Below, piece after piece: positions 7,923 to 16,503 of a DNA stretch of 35,819 nucleotides. Location: assembly GCA_013359345.1 (NCBI GenBank), contig JABWCA010000031.1:1-35819 (forward strand). The letters run 5' to 3'. Made by a program: the position numbers and the translations under genes. Each line of letters begins with the position of its first letter. Position 1 is the stretch's first letter. The notes under the pieces are model-generated. The model made no database searches, was not told the origin of the DNA, and was given only the letters and a program-made list of their open reading frames with translations. Origin of the DNA: Ignavibacteriaceae bacterium (GTDB lineage: Bacteria > Bacteroidota > Ignavibacteria > Ignavibacteriales > Ignavibacteriaceae).

Positions 7923-8924
7923 ATGACAGATAACAAAAGACTTTCTGATTACATTTATTTTCTTACAGGAGAAAGACCGGGATTCAGTAAACCTGATTCA
8001 GTTTCACTCAGCAAACTGCCTCTTCTCATTCTGAACAGCTTTGAAATTCAGGTCATTGAATTTCAGGGGGCCGAAATGTTTCTTGCCATTCAGAAGAATC
8101 CGGTTATAACCACCGATTCAATGATCCGGCAGATAAACCGGATCGAAGAAATTCTGGATTTGCCTGTCCTGCTTCTTCCTGCTTCATTACACAGTTCAGC
8201 GAGAAGAAAGCTGATTGCCGCCAGAATTAATTTCGTGCTTCCGGGCAGCCAGTTGTCATTGCCTGATTTAGCAATGTACTTATCTGAGAGATTTAAAAAA
8301 AGAAAACAAGCTGAAGCCGAATTGAAACTGCTCCCCTCTTCTCAGTTAGTTATAATTTACTCCATACTTCGCAAAGACTTTAAGCCGGAAGTTTACAGTC
8401 TGAAAGAACTTGCCGGATTCTTTGGTTACAGCGCAATGGCTTTCTCAAAATGCTCAGATAACCTCGAAAAACTCGGGCTTGCGGATATATACGGCGGAAA
8501 AGAAAAAAGAATAAAATTTAAGGCAGCCGGAAGGAAGTTATGGGAATTGAGCAGAAACCATTTCAGATCCCCTGTGAAAAGGGTATTCTGCTGTGATCTG
8601 ATTAACAGGAATTTACCGTTATTTAAGTCGGGTGAAAGCGCGTTATCACACTATTCTGATCTTGCCGGGAGAATTGATGAAACATATGCAATTTCAGCCG
8701 CAGAGTTCAGGAAAACAAACAACGAATCTGATTTCACAAATTATGATCTGACTGAAGGAAAATACAGGATTGAGATATGGAACTACAACCCTGCAATAAC
8801 TGCTGTTAAGGTGGGTAAAACTGACTTATGCGATCCTCTCTCTCTGGTTCTCACACTGGACCGTATTGAGGATGAGCGACTGATACATGCCTGCAACAAT
8901 GTGCTGGAGGATTATCTGTGGTAA
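7923..8924 (+). CDS. Winged-helix regulator / candidate antitoxin of an AbiE-like pair
   Basis: A 333-residue cytoplasmic protein. Residues about 130-200 look like a winged helix-turn-helix (SLKELAGFFGYSAMAFSKCS, then EKLGLADIYGGKEKRIKF as the wing). The N-terminal ~110 residues form an alpha/beta region (IEFQGAEMFLAIQ, LPVLLLPASLHSSARRKLI) that I recognise from proteins usually found directly before nucleotidyltransferase genes in Bacteroidota and Clostridia. Its stop overlaps the next gene by seven bases. Four symmetric half-sites lie immediately upstream. I infer an autoregulating antitoxin or co-repressor. It is not a canonical AbiEi by sequence, so the function is a model. Confidence 0.7.
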   Translation: MTDNKRLSDYIYFLTGERPGFSKPDSVSLSKLPLLILNSFEIQVIEFQGAEMFLAIQKNPVITTDSMIRQINRIEEILDLPVLLLPASLHSSARRKLIAARINFVLPGSQLSLPDLAMYLSERFKKRKQAEAELKLLPSSQLVIIYSILRKDFKPEVYSLKELAGFFGYSAMAFSKCSDNLEKLGLADIYGGKEKRIKFKAAGRKLWELSRNHFRSPVKRVFCCDLINRNLPLFKSGESALSHYSDLAGRIDETYAISAAEFRKTNNESDFTNYDLTEGKYRIEIWNYNPAITAVKVGKTDLCDPLSLVLTLDRIEDERLIHACNNVLEDYLW

Positions 8925-9688
8925 GGGGTCTTGATAAATTTGAAGAGTATTTTGCCGGGTTTGGTGACGCTTACATTATTATTGGCGGAACTGCATGTGA
9001 TCTGACCCTGAGCGATGCCGGTCTGCGATCGAGAGCAACTAATGATATAGACATCATTCTTATTGCTGAGAATCTCAGCAGGGAATTCATTCAGGTTTTC
9101 TGGAAATTCATTTCAGAGGGCAGGTATAACAAAAAAGAAAGAAGTTCAGTCAGGAAAAATAATTTCAGATTCAGTGATCCTCTTCAAACGTCTTTTCCAT
9201 GGCAGATAGAGTTGTTTTCGCGGAAAGCAATATTTGACTTACCGGATTACAACATTCACATCACACCAATTCCTCTGGATGAGGATCTTTCGAGTCTGAG
9301 CGCCATTCTTATGAATGATGATTATTATAATTTTACAATACAGCACAGCTCAGGCCTCGGGAGACTGCATCTTGCCGACATATACTCATTAATTATACTT
9401 AAAGCTGCTGCCTATATTGATAACAAGGCAAGAAAATCAATGGGTCAGAATATAAGTTCCAGGGATGTAAACAAACACAAGAATGACATTTTCAGGTTAA
9501 TCCCCTTGATCCCGGCCGATCAGAATATTGCACTGCCCTCAGCAATTAAATCCGATATGACTGAGTTTTGCAGGTTGATTCAGAATGATCTGCCTGCCTC
9601 CTCTTTGTTTAAGGAGCTCGGGGCTCCCGGTTTGAAGAGCGAAGACCTCTTTGAAACTCTAAAGTCAATTTTCACGCTGAGCAACTGA
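8918..9688 (+). CDS. Nucleotidyltransferase-fold protein / candidate AbiEii-like toxin
   Basis: A 256-residue protein with a DNA polymerase-beta-type nucleotidyltransferase core. It has a Gly23-Gly24 loop (IIGGTACDL), the metal-binding Asp43 and Asp45 in TNDIDIIL, and a probable third acid Glu98 in WQIELF. The C-terminal half is helical, with a conserved-looking KHKNDIFRL segment. Enzymes of this fold transfer nucleotides to RNA, protein or small molecules; AbiEii-type members act as toxins by modifying essential targets. The GTG start is supported by GGAGG seven bases upstream and overlaps the regulator stop by seven bases, a tightly coupled pair. Whether it is a toxin, and its target, are inferred only from this arrangement. 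Confidence 0.75.
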   Translation: MVRGLDKFEEYFAGFGDAYIIIGGTACDLTLSDAGLRSRATNDIDIILIAENLSREFIQVFWKFISEGRYNKKERSSVRKNNFRFSDPLQTSFPWQIELFSRKAIFDLPDYNIHITPIPLDEDLSSLSAILMNDDYYNFTIQHSSGLGRLHLADIYSLIILKAAAYIDNKARKSMGQNISSRDVNKHKNDIFRLIPLIPADQNIALPSAIKSDMTEFCRLIQNDLPASSLFKELGAPGLKSEDLFETLKSIFTLSN

Positions 9689-9959
9689 AGAATCTTTATG
9701 TCTGAGAAAAACATAAACATAGTTAAAGGATTTGAATTTTCTCATCTCTGACAATTATCTTCTGATCCCCGTGCCGGGAGAGATACTTTCATTTGCAATC
9801 TCTGCAGGGGCATGAATTTACGGGTTCACTTTTCTGAATCAACTATTTACGATTATAACTGATATATCAGTAATAATCTCTGCTGCCCTGTTTCAGAACC
9901 TTGCCATGATTCCGGTTGTTAATAAGACAGATTTACATCAAGAAATTAAAGAGATTACT

Positions 9960-10406
9960 ATGCTTAAATGGAAAGATATTCTTGCTTTTGCGCTTCACGG
10001 TAACCCTGCACCGGACCGCAGAGTGGAAAAGTCTGCAGATGAGTGGAAGAAGGAATTAAACGACGCACAGTTCAGAGTTACCCGTATGCATGGCACAGAA
10101 AGACCCTTCACGGGCGAATACTGTGAGTCTTTTGAACCAGGTATCTATGCCTGCGTTTGCTGCGGAACAGAGTTGTTTGACAGTTCTGAGAAATTTGAAT
10201 CGGGTACGGGGTGGCCGAGCTTCACTCAGCCTCTGAAAGAAAATGCGATAAAATATATCAGAGACACCGGCTACGGTATGATAAGGATTGAGACTCTCTG
10301 CAACACCTGCGATGCCCATCTGGGACACGTCTTTGAAGACGGACCCAAACCCAGCGGACTCAGGTACTGCATGAACTCGGTTGCTCTGAAGAAGATTGAA
10401 AAGTAA
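9960..10406 (+). CDS. msrB: Peptide-methionine (R)-S-oxide reductase MsrB
   Basis: Repairs oxidised proteins by reducing the R epimer of methionine sulfoxide with thioredoxin-derived electrons. The 148-residue form carries all family marks: structural zinc ligands Cys65/Cys68 and Cys114/Cys117, GTGWPSF in the substrate pocket, HLGHVF, and the catalytic Cys137 in RYCMNSVAL. I place the start at 9960, giving MLKWKDIL, because AAAGAGA sits upstream and relatives begin there. An in-frame ATG at 9906 would add 18 residues but has no ribosome site. No msrA is in the window. Monocistronic by spacing. Confidence 0.95.
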   Translation: MLKWKDILAFALHGNPAPDRRVEKSADEWKKELNDAQFRVTRMHGTERPFTGEYCESFEPGIYACVCCGTELFDSSEKFESGTGWPSFTQPLKENAIKYIRDTGYGMIRIETLCNTCDAHLGHVFEDGPKPSGLRYCMNSVALKKIEK

Positions 10407-10504
10407 ACTGCTGATATGAGCTTTGGCTGAAGTATATCCTGAATAACCGGTGGTAAAAGTTTATATCAGGTTTACCTGAAAATCCGCACCCTTGTCTTTG
10501 AAAT

Positions 10505-10532
10505 AAAAAGGGGGAGCCTTTAAAGGTTCCCC
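10505..10532 (-). terminator. Terminator of ada, overlapping its stop codon
   Basis: Read on the minus strand, GGGGAACC and GGCTCCCC (10532-10511) form a strong stem with one mismatch, followed by five T (10509-10505). The ada stop codon TAA (10522-10520) lies in the loop region of the hairpin. Confidence 0.75.
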
Positions 10533-11560
10533 TTCTCAAAATCAATCAGCCAGCGCTTTCTGGCAAGACCTCCTCCGTAACCGCGGAGTTCTCCATCCTC
10601 GCCTATCACCCTGTGACACGGAATCACAATTGAAATCCGGTTCGCTCCGTTTGCCGATGCAGCGGCTCTTACAGCTTTTGGGTTACCGCACAGCGATGCC
10701 TGGTGCGAATATGACCTCGTTTCGCCGTAAGGAATCTCTCTCAGCTTCTGCCAGACCAGCTTCTGAAAGTCTGTGCCGGGGGCATTTATTTTCACTGTAA
10801 AGATTTTTCTTTTCCCCGCAAAATACTCTTCCAGTTCACTTTTCACCTGATCAATGTGTTCATTTACACCCGGAAGCACTTCTGCTTTGAGTCTTCTGCG
10901 CAGGTCTTTTATCTCTGATTCAAGCATTATGCGGTCGCTGTACTCAAGAAGGCACAATCCCTCTTTATCCGCTCCGGCATACATGGGGCCAAGCGGCGTT
11001 ACTATTCTTTCAATATTAATGATGTTTTTTAAGGCCGATTTCCTGGGCGACTCTCCGAACACTGCCTGAATACCCGCCGAAAATCCGCTCAAAGATTCAT
11101 AACCCGAATCAAATGCTGCTCCCGTTACGGTTTCACCCGAATTAATTTCTTTGAGTGCGGTGTTGATCCTCAACATCCTCTGATACGCAGCAAAAGTGAG
11201 ATTATGATGTTTTTTGAACCATCTTCTTACCGTTCCGGGATCGAGTCCCCGTTTTATCAGATCTGCCTCACGGAGCCTGAGACCCGGATTTTCATTCAGT
11301 TCGGAGATTAATTCTGAAACGGATGGGGGTGTATCTGACGGAAGTTCTGTCGGCCTGCATAATTTACAGGGCCGGTAGCCGTTTGCAAGAGCCTCATTCA
11401 CAGAATTGTAAAATGTTACATTATGAGGCATCGGCTTTTTGGCTTTGCATGTGGGGCGGCAGAATATGCCTGTTGATTTTACGGCAGTGAAGAAGATTCC
11501 TTCATAACCTGAATCTCTCCTCACAACAGCATCATACATTTCATTAAAAGTAAGTTTCAC
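10520..11560 (-). CDS. ada: Ada: bifunctional methylphosphotriester/O6-alkylguanine repair protein and regulator
   Basis: A 346-residue suicide DNA-repair protein and transcriptional activator of the adaptive response to alkylation. Three domains are in the usual order. The N-terminal zinc domain has Cys34, Cys38, Cys65 and Cys68 (FCRPTC...CKLC), Cys34 being the expected phosphotriester acceptor. An AraC-type HTH lies at about 80-172 (FDSGYESLSGFSAGIQ). The methyltransferase domain ends with acceptor Cys315 in IPCHRVIG followed by GYGGGLARKRWLI. The GTG start has GGAG 9 bases upstream. It is the last of three minus-strand genes (M28 peptidase, MFS, ada) with 51-76-base gaps, so joint transcription is possible but unproven. 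Confidence 0.96.
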   Translation of the reverse strand: MKLTFNEMYDAVVRRDSGYEGIFFTAVKSTGIFCRPTCKAKKPMPHNVTFYNSVNEALANGYRPCKLCRPTELPSDTPPSVSELISELNENPGLRLREADLIKRGLDPGTVRRWFKKHHNLTFAAYQRMLRINTALKEINSGETVTGAAFDSGYESLSGFSAGIQAVFGESPRKSALKNIINIERIVTPLGPMYAGADKEGLCLLEYSDRIMLESEIKDLRRRLKAEVLPGVNEHIDQVKSELEEYFAGKRKIFTVKINAPGTDFQKLVWQKLREIPYGETRSYSHQASLCGNPKAVRAAASANGANRISIVIPCHRVIGEDGELRGYGGGLARKRWLIDFEKGNL

Positions 11561-11636
11561 AAAAATTCTCCGGTTTTTGACCCCAATATATCATCTTCAT
11601 CACGGGGGCTGCCACCTGAAATCAGTCAACAAATTT

Positions 11637-12851
11637 TTAAGCGCCTGCTGATACTGCCTTTTTTTTATCCATATCACGAAGGAAGTACATCAGTCCGACA
11701 GTGATCATCGCCATAAAGAAAGTTGAAAGCCATAACATCTGCGCACCCAGCCCTTCATAAATAAGGGTACCGAGCGGTGCTGCCGTTGTGAATGAGATAT
11801 TAAAAAGCACCTGATAATAGCCCATATATTCCCCGGTGTTTTTTCCTTCGGAGATCTGGGCGATAAAATTTGTGGAGGCGGGGAAGAATATCATTTCTCC
11901 GAATGTCCAGATAACAATGGTCAGAATCAGCAGTGCAAAATCATGAGAGATTGTCATCATGCCGAATCCGATGCCGGTAAGCACCGAACCCACGGCAATT
12001 GACTTAATATCACTCCAGTGACTCAGATATTCATTCAGAGGCACTTCCACTATAATGATAATTATTGTATTCACCAGGAAAAGTATGCCCAGCATCTTCT
12101 CACTCATGGCAAGATCTTTTGTAATGTAAACAGGCATCATGGCAAAGTGCTGAAAGAATACAAGAGTGACCGGAAACATCGCAATCAGGTAAAGCATATA
12201 CCGGTGATCTCTGAACGCCTGCTGAAACTTCTTTTTCTCAGGAGTTCCCTCCCCTGATCTGACATTGTAATGCTCACCCGTTTCAAATTTCTTTGCATGA
12301 TAAGCCAGGTACAGCCAGGCAGCAAAGTGACCAAGTCCGTCAATATAAAAAATGAAATGGGGATCAATTGCAAAAATGAATCCGCCGATCACCGGACCTA
12401 TACTGAACCCGAGGTTGATTGCAAGCCTGTTAACCGCATAAGCTGTTTTTCTCTGTTCATGCGGCACAATATCAGCAATTAGTGTCAGGTTTGCGGGCCT
12501 GAATGCCTCGTTGACGGCAGAAAGAACCGCTGCCATGACCAGTATGACGTAGTAATTGTTAAAAAACGGGAAAAGGACAAGCAGAATTGCCGTAAAAAGA
12601 AGCGAGTATTTCATAACGTTCACGGCACCGAATTTATCACAGAGTCTGCCGCTGAACGGTGAGGCAACCATAGACCCGATACCATACGCCGCAACAATGA
12701 GACTGGCCTGAGAAAGCGGAATTCCCACCCCTTTGGTAAGATACAGCACAAGGTATGGCACTACCATTGAACCGGAGCGGTTTATCAGCGTGGTTGCTGC
12801 CAGAATCCACATATTCTGCGGAATCTGCCTGAAGGATTTAAGCAGTCTCAT
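11637..12851 (-). CDS. Major facilitator superfamily transporter
   Basis: A 404-residue inner-membrane secondary transporter with about 12 hydrophobic segments, the usual MFS length. Signature motif A (GRLCDKFG, about residues 68-75) sits in the loop between helices 2 and 3. The overall look is that of drug-efflux-type (DHA1-like) members, but nothing identifies a substrate. It lies between an M28 peptidase and ada on the same strand. The C-terminus is lysine-rich and cytoplasmic by the usual topology. Confidence 0.9.
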   Translation of the reverse strand: MRLLKSFRQIPQNMWILAATTLINRSGSMVVPYLVLYLTKGVGIPLSQASLIVAAYGIGSMVASPFSGRLCDKFGAVNVMKYSLLFTAILLVLFPFFNNYYVILVMAAVLSAVNEAFRPANLTLIADIVPHEQRKTAYAVNRLAINLGFSIGPVIGGFIFAIDPHFIFYIDGLGHFAAWLYLAYHAKKFETGEHYNVRSGEGTPEKKKFQQAFRDHRYMLYLIAMFPVTLVFFQHFAMMPVYITKDLAMSEKMLGILFLVNTIIIIIVEVPLNEYLSHWSDIKSIAVGSVLTGIGFGMMTISHDFALLILTIVIWTFGEMIFFPASTNFIAQISEGKNTGEYMGYYQVLFNISFTTAAPLGTLIYEGLGAQMLWLSTFFMAMITVGLMYFLRDMDKKKAVSAGA

Positions 12852-12902
12852 TATTCTCAGAATTATACAAGAAATTTGAGACGTGCTGATCAGCTATATG
12901 TT

Positions 12903-14273
12903 TCAGTCGAGCCCAACCTCACTTAAAAGCATGGTAAGTATTGCCATTGATGCCGAACCCAGTTCCATTTCACGGGCATTCACGGCGCTGTAAACATCAT
13001 TATCTGAGTGGTGAACATCAAAATATCTCTGACTATCGGGAACGTAACCTATAAGTGCTCTGGCGCCTTTGATTCTTGAAATATCAGCACCGCTGCCCCC
13101 TTTTTCAACCCACTCAATCCTGCTGCGTCTCAGTACAGGCAGCCACTCATTTATCCTGGCAATTGTTGCTGAATCAGCATCAATGTTAAAGCCGAGTGGT
13201 GCAAAAACCCCCCTGTCAGATTCTATGGCGGCATAATGATATTCGTTATTTTTCTCTGCAAGTCCGGCATACTCAATGGCACCCTTCAGTCCGTTCTCTT
13301 CATTTGCGAAAAGCACACATCTGATTGTCCTCTCCGGCCGGCCAATAACCTGTTTAATAAGTTTTAACACCTCAACAGACTGCACGCAGCCTCCTCCGTC
13401 ATCATGAGACCCGTCTCCTTTATCCCATGAATCAAAGTGTCCGCCAACAACAATAATCTCATCCGGTTTTGATTTTCCTCTTATTTCACCGATGATATTA
13501 TGCACAGTTGCTTCACCACGGTTTACGCAGTTCATTTTAAGAGTGATCTGTAACGGTTTGCCTGCTTTAAGCTTTTCGCTAAGGTAAATGGCGTCCTGAA
13601 CACCAAGTGCGGCACCGGGAATCTGTTTCACAGAATCGGCATACCTTAATGTGCCGGTGTGGGGTACATTGTCATACAAAGAGGTCACCGACCGTATCAA
13701 TACGGCAACGGCACCATATTTTGCTGCCCTTGACGGACCTGAAACGCGGTATCCCACCGGTTCACCGTACGAAGCAAATGTGTAGAGATTTTTCTGATTA
13801 AACGGAACATTGAAAAAAACAATCTTACCTGCAACCTGATCCTTCTTCTGCTCAAGATCATCAAAGCTGCTTAATTCTATTACATCAGCCGTGAGATCTG
13901 CGGCAATACTTCCGCCCAGCGCTGCAATACTGAGGTTTTTATCAGTTTTGCCGTCACTCTTAAGAATACAGATTTCCTGATCCCCTCTTTCCCACCAGGG
14001 AGCTTTCACCTCCTGCATATAGACGGTATCAAAACCGCATCCTTTCATATACTCAGAAATGAATTTTTCGGCTTTCTGAAGATTTTCTGAGCCTGAGAGT
14101 CTTGGTCCTGCTTTACTCAGTTCACCAAGGATTTTATAGCCTTCCATTTTGTTCATGGCTATTGAGACAATGCTGTCGGCAAGCGGGATGTACCGGCTGT
14201 CAGTATCTTTTGCCTGTCTGTAAGTAAAATTCACGGCGAAGATTGTGACAGCGAAAATTATTAATTTTTTCAT
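12903..14273 (-). CDS. Secreted M28 zinc peptidase, carboxypeptidase Q-like
   Basis: A 456-residue exported exopeptidase resembling plasma glutamate carboxypeptidase/carboxypeptidase Q. Residues 1-21 form a signal peptide. A PA-type insert precedes the catalytic core (about 110-240). Metal and catalytic residues are visible: His and Asp in GGHFDSWDKGDGSHDDGG (about 273-290), the Glu pair in ANEENG (about 324), Asp in ESDRG (about 349) and His in DVHHSDND (about 416). It likely degrades peptides in the periplasm or outside the cell. Only 47 bases separate it from the divergent subtilase gene, so their promoters must overlap. Confidence 0.92.
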   Translation of the reverse strand: MKKLIIFAVTIFAVNFTYRQAKDTDSRYIPLADSIVSIAMNKMEGYKILGELSKAGPRLSGSENLQKAEKFISEYMKGCGFDTVYMQEVKAPWWERGDQEICILKSDGKTDKNLSIAALGGSIAADLTADVIELSSFDDLEQKKDQVAGKIVFFNVPFNQKNLYTFASYGEPVGYRVSGPSRAAKYGAVAVLIRSVTSLYDNVPHTGTLRYADSVKQIPGAALGVQDAIYLSEKLKAGKPLQITLKMNCVNRGEATVHNIIGEIRGKSKPDEIIVVGGHFDSWDKGDGSHDDGGGCVQSVEVLKLIKQVIGRPERTIRCVLFANEENGLKGAIEYAGLAEKNNEYHYAAIESDRGVFAPLGFNIDADSATIARINEWLPVLRRSRIEWVEKGGSGADISRIKGARALIGYVPDSQRYFDVHHSDNDVYSAVNAREMELGSASMAILTMLLSEVGLD

Positions 14274-14320
14274 TCCGTTATTATGTTAAATTTATCAGTC
14301 TGTTATTTAAAAGATTTGCG

Positions 14321-15814
14321 TTGAAAAGTACCAAAAATAAGAAGAATCCTGAAAATATCGGTATACTGCGGTTCAAAGAAATTGCCGCCGGCAATAAAAT
14401 ACTTCCGCTTTATGAAAGACTTCCCTCCTCAACTGAATATTCAGGAAAGGGTGTGACAATATGTATAATAGACAGCGGATTCTACAGCCATCCTGATCTC
14501 ACCAAGCCAAAAAACAGAATTCTGACCGTATTTGATATCAACAAGCCCGCGTCAAAAAGAATATTCAGAACCCAGCATCCTGATAACTGGCACGGAATGC
14601 TCACTTCATGCGTCGCTGCCGGAAACGGATTCAGTTCTGACGGCTATTACAAATCTCTGGCAGGCAATGCCGATGTGGTGCTGATAAAAGTCAAAAGCCT
14701 TAAACGGATTTCAGGCAGAAGTATAACAGCAGCTATAAGATGGGCAATTGAACACAGGGAACAATATAATATAAGAATCATTAATCTTTCTGTATATGAT
14801 GATTTTGATGAATCATATAAGATTAATCCCGTAAGCAAAGCAGCTGAAGATGCCGTGAATGCAGGAATTGTGGTTGTTGCGGCAGTCGGGAATGATCCTT
14901 CAGCACCTGTAAGGCCCCCGGCAAGCGCCCCGGGCGTGATAAGCGTGGGCGGAATAAATGACAATAATATCCCCGGCTTCAGGCGCGTTGAAATGTACCA
15001 TTCAAACTTCGGGCACACTGTAGACGGGTTCATAAAACCTGAAGTGATTGCACCTGCAATAGCTGTACCTGCCCCGATACTCCCCGATACCACAAATCAT
15101 AAAACGGCTCTTGCCGTGTGGGATATTCTTTCAAAACCTGCATCTGAGATGAATGAGGCACTTATAGCCCACATCCGCGCCGGGAATCTTCCCGCTCCCG
15201 GATATGATATAACAAGCACTGTAAAACTGAAAAAGTATCTGTATGAGCAGATGGCCCGGTTTCAGATCATACACCCCCACTACCAGCTCACCGAGGGGAC
15301 ATCAATGGCTTCTCCCTTTGTATGCTCGGTGATTGCCCAGATGATTGAGGCCGATCCCGAGATAACGCCACAGGAGGTGAAAAATATTCTTTTCGAAACT
15401 GCGCTGAAGATTCCGGGGGTGGATAAAATGAAACAGGGGTTCGGAATTGTGAATCCTGCAGAAGCGGTTAAAAGGGCTGTTATTGAGGCAGTTACCAAGG
15501 CTGCCCCTGTTTATGACAGCAACCCCGTAATCAGCACCGAAGAAAATATAATCATATTCACCTATCATGATCATAACGCCGTTAACGTTGCACTCACCGG
15601 TTCTTTCAACGGATGGAATAATGAAGGCCTGCAGCTCAGAAAAGGACGCGCAGGAGTCTGGAAAGCAGAACTTCCGATGCTTGCTGAAGGCAGCTATGAG
15701 TATAAATTTATTATAAACGGCACCAGATGGGTCTATGATCCGGCAAACAACCACAGAACCGATGATAACCACGGCAGTTTTAATTCAGTTTTTGAAGTAA
15801 AATATCCGGCTTGA
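14321..15814 (+). CDS. Subtilisin-like S8 protease with C-terminal glycogen-binding-type (CBM48/AMPK-beta-like) domain
   Basis: A 497-residue serine protease. The triad is intact: Asp51 (CIIDSGFYSHPDL), His91 (DNWHGMLTS), Ser328 (GTSMASPF), with oxyanion Asn191 (AAVGND). About 75 extra residues (245-320) are inserted before the serine motif. Residues about 408-497 form a beta-rich E-set domain (VALTGSFNGWNN, SYEYKFIINGTRWVYDP), the pattern of CBM48/AMPK-beta glycogen-binding modules. There is no signal peptide: the protein begins with lysine-rich hydrophilic sequence, so it is probably cytoplasmic. The TTG start is the only plausible one: no ATG precedes the Asp motif in frame. A protease tethered to glycogen is suggested, not shown. 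Confidence 0.88.
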   Translation: MKSTKNKKNPENIGILRFKEIAAGNKILPLYERLPSSTEYSGKGVTICIIDSGFYSHPDLTKPKNRILTVFDINKPASKRIFRTQHPDNWHGMLTSCVAAGNGFSSDGYYKSLAGNADVVLIKVKSLKRISGRSITAAIRWAIEHREQYNIRIINLSVYDDFDESYKINPVSKAAEDAVNAGIVVVAAVGNDPSAPVRPPASAPGVISVGGINDNNIPGFRRVEMYHSNFGHTVDGFIKPEVIAPAIAVPAPILPDTTNHKTALAVWDILSKPASEMNEALIAHIRAGNLPAPGYDITSTVKLKKYLYEQMARFQIIHPHYQLTEGTSMASPFVCSVIAQMIEADPEITPQEVKNILFETALKIPGVDKMKQGFGIVNPAEAVKRAVIEAVTKAAPVYDSNPVISTEENIIIFTYHDHNAVNVALTGSFNGWNNEGLQLRKGRAGVWKAELPMLAEGSYEYKFIINGTRWVYDPANNHRTDDNHGSFNSVFEVKYPA

Positions 15815-15908
15815 TAATTTCGCTGAGAAGGCGGATGAATAATTTTCACTCTCCTGAATTCAGCGCGCCGGTTTCATTTTCCTGTGCCTGATTTAATACC
15901 CCGATACC

Positions 15909-16475
15909 TCAGATATCCCAGAAATACTGTCTTGCCTCCGCACTCCCGGGGTCTGCATTTCTGATGCCTGAGAGTATTTCTCTTATGATGTCACTTCTGC
16001 CCGATTTAAGCAGAATTATTTTTCCTTTATAGACCGTAAAAGAGGGATAGAGAGGGCTTAACTTCTCGGCTTTCGGGACCGATTCAAACAACTCGAGTCC
16101 GTCATCATATCTCCCCCTCGGAATAAAATACTCCATCAAACCGGATTTAAGTTTAAGCAGAAAATCCGGTGCGTTAAAATACCCCTCAAACTTATAAAAC
16201 TGCTTTCCGTTATGATCAGAGATGTAAAACGAGGGAGTCCAGTAAGCGGAGAAATCTGATCTGTCCTTTTTATCACGGAAAATATCAAGCCTCACGGGTA
16301 TTATCCTCTCCCCGATGAAATCAATAACGGCATCATTATTGAAAGTGGTTCGCTCCATTGCCCTGCAACCGCCGCAATCCTCCCTTTCAAACATGATGAG
16401 TACAGGTTTACGCGCAACTGAGGCAAGTGATCTTGCATCATCACTGCTGTTCAGCCAGTTAATCTTATCAGCCAT
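15909..16475 (-). CDS. Thioredoxin-fold protein with CGGC motif
   Basis: A 188-residue protein of the thioredoxin-like (DUF255/thioredoxin_7-type) group. Cys34-Gly-Gly-Cys37 follows VLIMFERED, and the cis-proline region reads WTPSFYISD. There is no signal peptide, so it is cytoplasmic. The C-terminal ~70 residues are helical, possibly TPR-like. It is last in a tight operon behind an AddB-like nuclease (28-base gap) and a methyltransferase. An iron-sulphur nuclease next to a redox protein may be meaningful, though it could be coincidence. Confidence 0.8.
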   Translation of the reverse strand: MADKINWLNSSDDARSLASVARKPVLIMFEREDCGGCRAMERTTFNNDAVIDFIGERIIPVRLDIFRDKKDRSDFSAYWTPSFYISDHNGKQFYKFEGYFNAPDFLLKLKSGLMEYFIPRGRYDDGLELFESVPKAEKLSPLYPSFTVYKGKIILLKSGRSDIIREILSGIRNADPGSAEARQYFWDI

Positions 16476-16503
16476 AAATCATATCCCGGAAATCTTAAAA
16501 ACT

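Noticed and set aside
9906-9959. 18-residue N-terminal extension of MsrB
   Set aside because: No ribosome site before ATG 9906, while ATG 9960 has a purine-rich site and matches the usual family start.
14647-15772. Minus-strand ORFs of 148, 72 and 156 codons
   Set aside because: Shadows of the subtilase gene, whose triad motifs fix the true frame.
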